From Trachythela sp. YZ-2020 (Eukaryota; Cnidaria; Anthozoa; Malacalcyonacea; Clavulariidae), in contig JADLSH010000379.1 of the NCBI GenBank assembly GCA_016169945.1, positions 710,001-774,000 on the forward strand: DNA of 64,000 bases, in the 5' to 3' direction. Position 1 is the stretch's first letter. The number at the start of each line of letters is the position of its first letter. The position numbers were made by a program, and so were the translations under genes. Positions 11,801-21,000 of the stretch are shown one piece after another. The notes beneath the pieces are model-generated. The model saw only the letters and a list, made by a program, of their open reading frames with translations. It did not search any database and was not told the DNA's origin.

Positions 11801-13987
11801 TGTGAATTCAAACACAGAATTGTAAAACAGAATTGTTAGACTTATGATAAACCCATTAATGCTCTATAAAAAGTAAAATTGACTTGTACTAGACAGTTAA
11901 GCAACAAACTAGGAAATATTAGTCTACATTGTGGCTCAATGGGTTCAAACACACATTTTTATTTCATTTAGTGTTAGAAATAGCAATAAAGTCAAGTAGC
12001 CCATATTAGGGTGCAATTTGCAGCTTAATACATAATCTGTCTATTAACCCATTAACTGGCAGTATCCTTACCACTGACAAGTAAAATCGTCTGGCGTTAG
12101 ACACAGTAAAAGACACAGTTTGCTCTTTCGCTTTATTTAGCAACTGAATTACATGTAAACTTTAAAAAGTAGCCGGTCAAGATAACTACTCATTTTGGCT
12201 GGACATTGTCCGTTGACCGGTCGTTATTTCGCGCCCTGATAATGTGTCCCCTTTTATTATTTTACTCTGCCCAATGCTCATCAACAGTATACTCTTTGCA
12301 TCAGTGAGTAACTACTCTTTTATCTATAAGAAACTATCAACATCGCTCGAAACACATTAATCCTTCCCAGGTAGTTCAGACACAAACCACAGTAGCTTAT
12401 TGTAGAATACTTCAATACTACCTATACCAGACCTTCACCAATGTTGAGCAAAGTACATTTTCAATACCTTCTCATCGTTTGTAGCCAAAGGATCAACAGC
12501 TTTATCGATGGCTTTTCCCAACAAATAATCTTCACGGTTCACACCAGCATGACCCGGGGCTGAATACATCCATTCCAGACGATCTGATTTCTTTCTACAC
12601 AAATAAATTGCAAGAAACGCTTTTGAAATATAAACAAGGTACATGGGAAACCTCAAAAATATAAGCTGAAAATTCAGACATTAAATTAGGGAGGGGCATA
12701 AATGTCCTCCTTTAGAAAGGGCAGGGCTATTGGAGAGGGGGTGATTTCTTACTTTGCTATTCCTTGATCAACAGCATATCTCTGCATTTCTTCTCTCTGC
12801 CGTTCCTCGTCCAGCTCTCGTCGAAGTTGATCTATTTTCTTGGCTTCTGCCTCTGCCTTTTGTTCTGCCTTCCATACTTTTTCAATGTTTTGCAGCGTTT
12901 GGGGATGCCAACTCTTTTTCAAATTCTACCATAACACAACAATGAAAACGTTATTCAGGGTTCTGCCCAGGACCATGTGAGTGCCGGGTACCTGTAGCCC
13001 TGAGGGCATGACCCCCTCCCACCCTGGCGACAACTTTTGAAACTATGATAGTTAACCTGATACTTCATGTTTCGTGTGTAGATGGTCTTGAAAAACAAAT
13101 TATCTGAATCCACTGTGAATGCACTCAGCAGTTCAGCCTGCCACAGGTTTCAAATAGTTACCACTTTTTTAAAAGTCCATTAACAAAGTGCAAAGTGATT
13201 CTAAAAGAGCCGTTCTTCAGACGTCTTTCTGGCTTTGGGGGGATAGCATATTTCTACGAATCACCAGTAACTAATATTGTGGCAATTGTAGTACTGAATT
13301 TCAGCTAATACTAACGTTTAAATCATAAAATTTGCCAAGATAAAAAATTACTTGTATAAAATATCTATTACAACGTACAACATTGGGGTTTTCGTACTGC
13401 ATATTTGAAACCTTTCAAGTGCCAGGCGGAAGAGTCTGCTTTGGCGTGAGTGGCAGGCTGAACTGCTGAGTGCTGCTGCGCGGCGCTGCCCATCGTGGGC
13501 AGAATCCGGTTATTTATACTGGATCGTTCTAAAAGTCCTAAACTAAACTAACTCTATTCACAGTGGATTCAGGAGTACCAAGAAAAAACACTGCGGTTTT
13601 TGGTAGATTAAAACTGGTGACTATCACATGCAACCGAGGTGAAATTTAATGATAAAAGCTCCTTATTAAAGGAAATACCGAGCAAATGCACAAACTACCA
13701 TGCCTGGCATGCCACAAACAAACACTGGTGGTATGTCAAATTGAAACATAGATATGTAAAAGATAATCTATTTTTCAAGACCATCTACACACGAAAGATG
13801 AAGTATCAGATGAACTATCATAGTTTATACAATTCTTTGTCCTTATGATACAGTAATTTTGAGAATTGAAAGCAATTAGAAAAGTGAGTAATTTAAATAT
13901 TTTAGATATATAATATACTGAACTAAGTTTACTTGGTTTAATAATAGATATTTACATCAATTTACTTACCAAATCACCTCCACCCAT
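8873..13987 (-). CDS. CWC25: CWC25 spliceosome-associated protein
   Basis: Step-one pre-mRNA splicing factor, recruited to the activated spliceosome for the first transesterification (family knowledge). Nine exons: 13970-13987, 12753-12925, 12468-12594, 11483-11772, 10541-11119, 9978-10034, 9645-9687, 9488-9552 and 8873-8990. Total 1470 nt, 489 aa, all phases compatible. The N-terminus starts MGGGDLNLKKSWHPQT. Next come KKKSDRLEWMYSAPG and DPLFMIKKKE, a Lys-rich stretch, an arginine/serine-rich middle (RRKSPRRKS repeats, exon 5), and the conserved end VENRIKRNINSLQR. Human CWC25 is about 425 aa; the extra length is in the RS-like exon. The first coding exon is only 18 nt. The exon 4 donor (CATCG|GTTGGT) is weak and was chosen by phase. 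Introns hold SINEs, a pogo-like MITE and two hAT-like MITEs. Confidence 0.95.
9131..9439. mobile_element. hAT-like MITE with perfect 8-bp TSD (TTAAGAAG)
   Basis: Terminal inverted repeats CAGGGCCGCCGGGAG and CTCTCGGTGGCCCTG, flanked by identical TTAAGAAG at 9123-9130 and 9440-9447. The 8-bp duplication with CAGGG termini is the hAT signature. It sits in the last intron of CWC25. Confidence 0.9.
9715..10405 (-). mobile_element. Tandem/dispersed SINE fragments (CCAGTATAAATAAAG family)
   Basis: At least three partial copies in reverse orientation of the most abundant repeat in the window. Its plus-sense hallmarks are TTTCCTCCTGTAGTAACACTGG, GAACAGTTTAGAACTGATAG and CTATCCAGTATAAATAAAG. They occupy the CWC25 introns around exon 9978-10034. 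Fuller copies elsewhere carry a tRNA-like B-box upstream, so the family is probably a tRNA-derived SINE; that link is inference. Confidence 0.75.
11165..11249. mobile_element. pogo/Tc1-like MITE, about 85 bp
   Basis: Near-perfect inverted repeat of 23-24 bp beginning ACAGTCGAACCTGTATTAAG and ending CTTAATACAGGTTCGACTG, flanked by TA. The CAGTCGAACC terminus and TA target site are typical of pogo-like elements. It sits in the CWC25 intron between exons 4 and 5. Confidence 0.8.
11364..11452. repeat. Short inverted-repeat element (TTAACCCATTA)
   Basis: TTAACCCATTA at the left and TAATGGGTTAA at the right enclose about 65 bp containing a GGCAGTACCCTACC-type core. Related fragments occur near 12045-12115 and 15048-15065, and distantly at 53040-53110 and 53180-53250, so this is a dispersed family. 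Confidence 0.55.
12956..13509. mobile_element. hAT-like MITE family B, copy 1 (554 bp)
   Basis: Starts CAGGGTTCTGCCCAGGACC and ends GGGCAGAATCCGG, with TTATT on both sides (12951-12955, 13510-13514), a perfect 5-bp target-site duplication. The inverted second copy is at 19099-19604. Inside are GC-rich terminal segments and a central AT-rich part. It lies in CWC25 intron 1. Confidence 0.85.
13510..13969. other. Remainder of CWC25 intron 1
   Basis: A short fragment of the CCAGTATAAATAAAG SINE family at about 13515-13560. Otherwise AT-rich unique sequence up to the splice donor of the 18-nt first coding exon. No convincing coding signal. Confidence 0.6.
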
Positions 13988-14147
13988 CTTAAAAATATTC
14001 CTGTTTTCAAATCCCTTGACTAAGGTAAAATAAAACCTCCAGAATTCTTTCCAAAAACAACAGAAAATCTTCAAAATAATTTATTATTTTGTCGCCATTT
14101 TGATACTCGTTTCCAGTTTCCCAATCGCGAATACCGTGGTATCTGAC

Positions 14148-14347
14148 TGTCTGTTTGTCAGATTGTCTGTTTGTCAGGTTGTCTGTTTGTCAGATTGTCT
14201 GTTTGTTAGGTTGTCTGTTTGTTTAGGTTATCTGTTTGTCAGGTTGTCTGTTTGTCAGGTTGTCTGTTTGCCAGGTTGTCTGTTTGTTAGGTTGTCTGTT
14301 TGTTAGGTTGTCTGTTTGTCAGGTTGTCTGTTTGTTAGGTTGTCAGT
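14148..14347. repeat. Minisatellite, 16-bp unit
   Basis: About twelve head-to-tail units of GTCTGTTTGTCAGGTT with T/C and A/G variants, between the CWC25 start and the CCDC103 stop. Both strands give Cys/Leu/Val-rich frames that are repeat artefacts. Confidence 0.93.
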
Positions 14348-14516
14348 TCGCACACCCAATTCCCACACAATTGGGGAAATTGCAACGAAATGCACTGCCC
14401 CACCCATCACATAAACAATAGGCGCACACACAGCCACAAGATCTTAATAATACAGATTAACCTATATAAAATTTAATAAATATTCTCTATATACTACACA
14501 TATTTTGCAGCATCAT

Positions 14517-15551
14517 TCAACTTGGTTCATATTTTACCCCATAACTTTCTCCCAGTGTCCTAAGAGCATCTACATGCACAGAATCCTCATCCATATCTGT
14601 ATTTTGTTTATTTACTATAACCTCATTCATCTTTCTAAAAAGTTCTACTAACAAACTCTTTTCCTGGCTACTCAGAAACTGCAAAGACAAACTAAACCTT
14701 TTAACTGTTGATAGGCCATGTAGCAGGCTATAAATCTTAGAAAAATCTTCAGCTCCCCAATTTTCGTTCAAAATTTTAACAATTTCACCAAGTAATCCCA
14801 TGGAAATTTCTGCTTTGAAAATTTCTGCTAATGTTGAACCACCTATAGTGACAAGGTATTGATATTTTTTGGTATTGTCTTTTTGGCATTTTCTCCAATA
14901 TTTGTTGTATTCGTGACTGTTTTTGGGAATGGTTAGGTCTCCAGAATTTGTGGCGTTGTTAGAAGATACTGTCTTTTCACTTGCTTTATCTGCATATGGA
15001 TTCCATGGCTGTCTTCTGTTGTGCAAACCTTAATATTTAGAAGAGTCCATTAACCCATTAAGCCACATATTTGCACCCTACAGGCATCATTAGAGAGCTT
15101 AAGCAAACAGCAGTTTGTGCTTGAAATCAAGAACGACAATCTGCGCAGTTTCACGTCTGTGATGTTCAGCAAGAACGGCTGTCACCACTGTCGCCGTCCA
15201 TACAACGGCTTGATTTTGGGGGGCAGGAAGGTGCTACAGATTGCACAAGGGGGTGGCACAGTGTGCAGTGTGCACCCAAACAAATATCAACACATACATT
15301 TTGCACATTAAAACTGCTTTCCACACATTAAATACCATGCTTCCTACAATCATACCTTCACTATCTTTCTTGTCCAATGGTTTTAAATGTGAGGCAGCCA
15401 CAATATCTTTGAATTCTTCATAGGAACCAACTCTTTGGGCTACAGCTCGAAATTTTGCATCATTTTCTCTTTGATATTTCGCGTCCTCTTCGACAGCTAC
15501 ATGCAGTTGCTTTTCTAGTTTACTAAAGTCTATAGTACCGTCCTTGTTCAT
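14517..15551 (-). CDS. CCDC103: CCDC103/DNAAF19 dynein arm assembly factor
   Basis: Needed for assembly of axonemal dynein arms in motile cilia; human loss causes primary ciliary dyskinesia (family knowledge). Two exons, 15356-15551 and 14517-15028; 708 nt, 235 aa (human 242). The N-terminal exon gives a short coiled-coil segment with the conserved block QRVGSYEEFKDIVAASHLKP. The second exon carries an RPAP3_C-like helical domain (from NKYWRKCQKD through IGGSTLAEIFKAEI and MGLLGEIVKIL to LLHGLSTVKRF). The acidic tail found in vertebrates is reduced. The intron (15029-15355) is short and GT-AG. Start chosen at the ATG giving MNKDGTIDFSKLEKQL, which aligns with the human start. Presence of this gene implies an animal with motile cilia. 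Confidence 0.95.
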
Positions 15552-15789
15552 GACTTACAACATTTTTTGTTAGGGAAAAAGCGAAATAAAGTTTGGAAAA
15601 TTTTAATTTTTTTTCTCAAAAATTTTGTTGAGGCTTTGTGAAGCTTGGTAACCAGGCAACAAAATTGTGCCCGAGACGGCGAGAGGCTGGTAACGAAATT
15701 AGGTCAGTGTAAATATAATAAGTTACTGGAGTGCGATTGAATCACAGAATAGAATGTTCCGTTATGAAATGATTCTCACATCTTCGTCA

Positions 15790-15990
15790 CAATGAACAAG
15801 TTGCAACAATACAAGTTGTTACAAGGTTGTGTTACAAGTTGTTGCAAGGTTGTAAGTTGTAACAATTTGTAACAAACTTGTAACAAGTCCTGCTACAAGG
15901 CTTATAACAAGCTTGGAACAAACGGTGCGAACACATCCTGATATCGGCTTTCTTGGAACATCTTGTAACAACTTTTACAGGAGACAAGCC
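15790..15990. repeat. TTGTTACAA-type degenerate repeat
   Basis: Imperfect tandem of a TTGTAACAAGTTG-like 10-13-mer, rich in short palindromes, upstream of CCDC103. Similar sequence recurs at about 40735-40900 in a CNGA intron, so this is a dispersed element and not a local regulatory array. Confidence 0.65.
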
Positions 15991-16585
15991 TGTAACAACT
16001 TGTGTTTTAAATATTTCAATGACGTGTGTACATAAACAACTTTGCTTACTTATTTGCACACCAAACATTAACACTCTTATGACGTCATTGGCGCACCATT
16101 TAACCAATAGCTTGAAGTCTTTTGAAGATTTCAAACTTTCAGGCTGCATTCTTTGGTTGTTTTGCTCGATTCAAGATTCCTGACAATGTTCGTCAAAAGC
16201 TAGCACTTTATCCATGTTAAGCAGAGAAAAACCTATTTTTACCACACATGCATGTGTTGTACAAGTAAAATAGAACATTTTGCTATACGTAGTCATTCAC
16301 TGCTTGAGGATCTAATAAAACTATTTATTATTCTTCAACTTCGAATGGATGCAAATAGCAGTTAATCCTACTATTGCGACTGAGTAAACAGTCCCAAATC
16401 AAATATAGCGAAATATATTGGCATACAACCGGCTATTCACTGCAAAAACTTCATTCCAAGTTTTCACAGAAAACAAATTGGTATAATATACCGACTTATG
16501 ATACTATATTGTAGAGAAAAAAGCAGAAATATAGTAGAAGATAAACGGCAGCTCCTTTTTGGTTTGGTGGTAGGAAAAAAGCACA

Positions 16586-17524
16586 ATGGAATGCGAATCG
16601 TTAGTTGTGGCATCGTTAATAGATAATGTCAACTCTTGCAAAAAGGTATTCGACATAAAAAATACCGAAACTGTCTTACAAGATTCCGATGGAGTTATCA
16701 GTCGTGAGGATTTGAAGGTCAAAAATACTTGTCCGAAAGACTATGATGATTTAAGAATACCAGAAAAGAGGTCACGACAAATTGAAAGGTTCAAGTTTAC
16801 GAGGTCAGCCTCGTCGCCTGTAATGGTTGTAAAGAAACAAAGTCCAAGCAAAAACATTGCATTTTCAAGCAAGAATGAGATTAAGGATAGCAACACAGAA
16901 AATAGAGTGAATTATGAGTTGAAACTACAGCCACGACATGTTTCTTTCGACGAATGTGTACATGTTCTGACGAAATGTTCTGTTATAGAAATACCACTTA
17001 AGAGCTCTATGTTTGAAAATAACAAGCCACAAACTTGTTGTAAATGCAGAAAGGGTATTTTGAAACACGGTGAAAAAGTTGGTGTAAAAAAGAACGTAAC
17101 CTTTGGGCAAGAAGAGTTGTTGAGGTCGGCCATCTTTAATCACGATTTGTCTGAATTTACACATGTGTGTCAACAGTGGGAGGTAAATTTCAATAAAAAA
17201 CTGTCAAATGGATTAACACCTCTTCATCTCGCTAGCATAGCGGGCAGTTATAGGATTGTACAGTATATTTTGAAACACGGTGGGCGGGTGGATGAGTCGG
17301 ACGACCTAGGATGGACATCGTTACATTATGCAGTGTTATACGGTCATATCCCTTGTACATTGGTGTTACTTCAGGTGGGTGCGGATATTAGCGCGCGGAC
17401 TGGGGATCATTGTACAGTGATAGAGCTTGCGACCCAAGATGAAATGCTGTTATTGTTAGGAAGAGTTATGAACGGCGTGTCGTGTAAAACAAGTTTAGAT
17501 AAAAATAAAGAAACATATGTGTAA
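16586..17524 (+). CDS. Ankyrin-repeat protein phosphatase 1 regulatory subunit (PPP1R27-like)
   Basis: Intronless 312-aa frame. The C-terminal third has ankyrin repeats: about 177-206 (degenerate), 208-239 (NGLTPLHLASIAG...) and 241-272 (LGWTSLHYAVLYGH). Two RVxF-type PP1 docking motifs are visible: RHVSF at 117-121 and KNVTF at 169-173, the second just before the ankyrin block as in PPP1R27 and MYPT proteins. GILK at 157-160 matches the SILK motif ([GS]ILK), at a spacing of nine residues before KNVTF, as in other PP1 regulators. The N-terminal 115 residues are disordered-looking and match nothing I recognise. A Cys cluster (CCKC, 151-154) lies between the motifs. Probable role: targeting PP1 catalytic subunit to substrates (inference). 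A processed-gene origin is possible given the lack of introns, but the frame is intact. Confidence 0.85.
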   Translation: MECESLVVASLIDNVNSCKKVFDIKNTETVLQDSDGVISREDLKVKNTCPKDYDDLRIPEKRSRQIERFKFTRSASSPVMVVKKQSPSKNIAFSSKNEIKDSNTENRVNYELKLQPRHVSFDECVHVLTKCSVIEIPLKSSMFENNKPQTCCKCRKGILKHGEKVGVKKNVTFGQEELLRSAIFNHDLSEFTHVCQQWEVNFNKKLSNGLTPLHLASIAGSYRIVQYILKHGGRVDESDDLGWTSLHYAVLYGHIPCTLVLLQVGADISARTGDHCTVIELATQDEMLLLLGRVMNGVSCKTSLDKNKETYV

Positions 17525-17799
17525 TATAGATTATGAATACAATTTATACATTATCTAATACTATAAATTAATGAATAAGTAACAGTGTAATTATGGCGTT
17601 ATATAAAAAGAACATTGTCTGACCTTTCTTACACAATATAAGGTACTGTATATTCCAGTTCACCGGCAAAATTCAAACAAGTTATACTAATATACGACTA
17701 CAACTACAACTGCCCAAGACAGTTCCTTTCGAATGACAATATCAATGTGCGCACCTCAAGAAACGATTGAACAATAAAATATGGTTAATTCTCAGGATT

Positions 17800-17965
17800 T
17801 CGCTCGACTGGGCTTAAGCCTTGGACAAACTTGAAAACATTGTTACGGAACAATTTGGAAACGTTGTTACGAAAACAGAATTTACATCCCAGGAATCAAA
17901 GACCAACCTTTGGGTAACATGGCTAGGAAACAATGTTTCCAGGTTTCCCACGTTCGGGCATACTA
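17800..17965 (+). repeat. Dispersed copy of the element amplified at 49175-49495
   Basis: Contains AACATGGCTAGGAAACAATG and adjacent TTTCCAGGTTTCCCAC, matching the 45-bp unit of the array in the NKX2-type gene intron. Upstream sequence also resembles the sequence just before that array. Single unit here. Confidence 0.6.
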
Positions 17966-18044
17966 AAATCCCAGTTACATATCCTATCTAACCTGAAAAC
18001 TGTTCAACATTGCTTGGCCATGCAACATTGCTTGGCTAGGGTGG

Positions 18045-21000
18045 TTAATAAGGTTGGTACCGTCTTGGTGTGTAGTCTTCTGTCGATCTGCCGTCGCCTC
18101 GTCTTCTGTTGTTATTCGGTGTGTTGAGGCTCTAAAATATTTGAAGAAATGAATGTTAAAGTAGCTTATTCAGGCCATCATAATCTAGGGAAGTATTGAT
18201 GTATACTTAGAGTGGTCAATAAAGTCATATAAAGAAAATGAAAACTTACCCCAGTTGATCTTCGCCTTGGGTCATTCTGTTCCCTGTCACCATAAGCACC
18301 ATCTCTACCATAACCACCTTCCCGACCATCTCTACCATACGGACTATCCCTATTACCATGTGACTGACCACCATGCTGTGACTGACCACCATGCTGTGAC
18401 TGGCCACCAGGCTGTGACTGGCCACCATGCTGTGACTGGCCACCAGGCTGTGACTGGCCACCATGCTGTGACTGGCCACCATGCTGTGACTGGCCACCAT
18501 GCTGTGACTGGCCACCATGCTGTGACTGGCCACCATGCTGTGACTGGCCACCATGTTGTCGACCACCAGAATTTCTCTGTTGTGAATCTCTCTGGTAAGG
18601 GTTGTACCCCCCTGGGGTATTACTGTAATACGACGGACGCTGCTTCGGCCAGGGACCTGGAGACGAGAAACGTGATTGGCCATATGCAGTCACGTGAGCA
18701 GGCGGTGGGTAAGAATTACGACGGTCGTTTCCAGAGTCCCAACGCGAGGTGTTTGCCCCGCCAGTCTTCATGTGGAAGCTATAGTAAATAACATACAAGG
18801 ATATATAAGACTTGAGTAAGTTTTACAGAAGCGTTCATTGATCTAGTATTCTCTGAAGATGACGGAGTATATGAACAGCATGAGCGAGTGTCATCTATCA
18901 CCTGAAAGAAATACTTACCCTAACATTCGTGTTGCTGCCATATCCAATGAAGCTCTCGGTGTGTTTGGACTGAAGCCAATTTGAGGTCGGTAAGGTTTCC
19001 TATCGTTCCAGCCCTCTGGTTTTAGAACACGGCCAGGCATACTAGAACAGAATATGAAAAAAACATTAGAACGCGAGAAGAGTGCTATGTTTACTTCGCA
19101 GGGTTCTGCCCACGGTGGGCGGCGCCGAGCGGCAGCGCCCAGCACTCAGCAGTGCTGCCCGGCACTCACGCCAAAGCAGACTCTTCCGCCCGGCACTTGA
19201 AAGGTTTCAAATATGCAGTACGAAAAACCCAATGTTGTGCTGTGTAATAGATATTTTATACAAGTAATTTTGTGTTTTTTATCTTTGGCGAATTTGGTTA
19301 TTTAAACATTAAATATTAAACAAAAATAAATTTATACATTTATACATTAAACAAAAATAAATTCAGTACTACAATGCGCACAATATTAGTTACTGGTGAT
19401 TCGGAGAAATACGCTATCCCCCCAAAGCCAGAAAGATGTCTGACGAACGGCTCTAATCACTTTGCACTTTGTTAATCGATGTCGCGCTTCAAGCTACTCT
19501 GAGACCAGTCGATCAAGTTGTAAAAGTCGTCGACAGGGTGGGAGAGGGTCATGCCATCAGGGCTACAGGTACCCGGCACTCACATGGTCCTGGGCAGAAC
19601 CTTGTTTCGGTCCTCCTGCACTAACACATGACCAATTCAGTGGTGTAACTTAACTTTTTTGACCACTTGCGATCAGGGCAAGTTGGACATGAAAAATGGT
19701 TGCCCTGAATAGAATTCACTTGCCATTAGATCTAGCTTTGGTTCACATTATAATACAATTTGAAGCAAATGATTGCAGTAAGCATGATATGCTGATGGAT
19801 AACTACAATTTGCATTATATACCACCAATCTACACCAATCACCACTCTTCTATTTTCCTTAAGAACTGAAGTTGAATTTAAGTCGAAGCACATAAATGTC
19901 CATCGTACAATAGTCGGACAATGTACGTCGGGGCTTGTTCATTTATTTACATTTTTCAAATTATCCAGCAGCTGATTGAATAGTCAAATGGTCCAAATTT
20001 TACTCATTTAATGATGTACTGGGCATAATAACTTAGAGATGGTCAGCTTTTTTCTGGCAAAGCTGAAACAGAAAGCAACTTGCCCGTAATGATTTTCACT
20101 TGCCCCGGGCAAGCGGGCAAGTGTTAAGTTACACCACTGCAATTAAGACTTAACTGGACATCTAGGGAGAATATTTTAGAACTGATAAAGCTATCCAGTA
20201 TAAATAAAGCTACTTTATCAAGGTTGCTCTATACTTACGTCACATTCGGTAATAATTGTGCTTTGAATACGTAATCTTCTCCGTAATTCACGTCTTCAAA
20301 CTTTATGCTAAAGCGAAATAAAAATATATTGAATGAGCGAGAAATTGTTTTTCCTGCATTGTATGGTCCAAACTGAATTCCTCAGGGAGTGTTGCAAACT
20401 GCAGGAAAACACGCGAACCACTGCAGGAAAACACGCGAACCACTGCAGGAAAACACGCGAACCACTGCAGGAAAACACGCGAACCACTGCAGGAAAACAC
20501 GCGAACCACTGCAGGAAAACACGCGAACCACTGCAGGAAAACACGCGAACCACTGCAGGAAAACACGCGAACCACTGCAGGAAAACACGCGAACCACTGC
20601 AGGAAAACACGCGAACCACTGCAGGAAAATGCGATCGCGCAGTTGACTACAAAGATACCAGGGGCTTCGGTGGCGCGGTCGTCAGGGCAAGCGCCTTTCA
20701 CCTCTGAGTTAGTGGGTTCGATCATAACAACGGACCTGAAGAAAAGTCGTCGGTCAGTCTGCCGAAGTCGTGGGTCATTCCGTTTTCTCCGGGCACTCCG
20801 TTTCCTCCACAGGGGAGTTTGTTAGGAGGAAGGTTAATAAAAACACAATATCATATAACAAAAAAGATAAAATAGTCTAGGCTAAATATAAAGTTAGGTA
20901 AATAATGACTTACTAAATGTAAAGCGCATTTGATATATTAAAACATCGATATCAGGTTCGTTAATATATACCTACCCAATAGCAAGATTCTCTGTCAGAT

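Noticed and set aside
14100..14421. Cys/Leu/Val-rich frames between CWC25 and CCDC103
   Set aside because: Translations of the 16-bp minisatellite.
20303..20725. Possible CRISPR-like array of identical 21-bp units
   Set aside because: Units are contiguous with no variable spacers, in an intron of an animal gene; an ordinary minisatellite.
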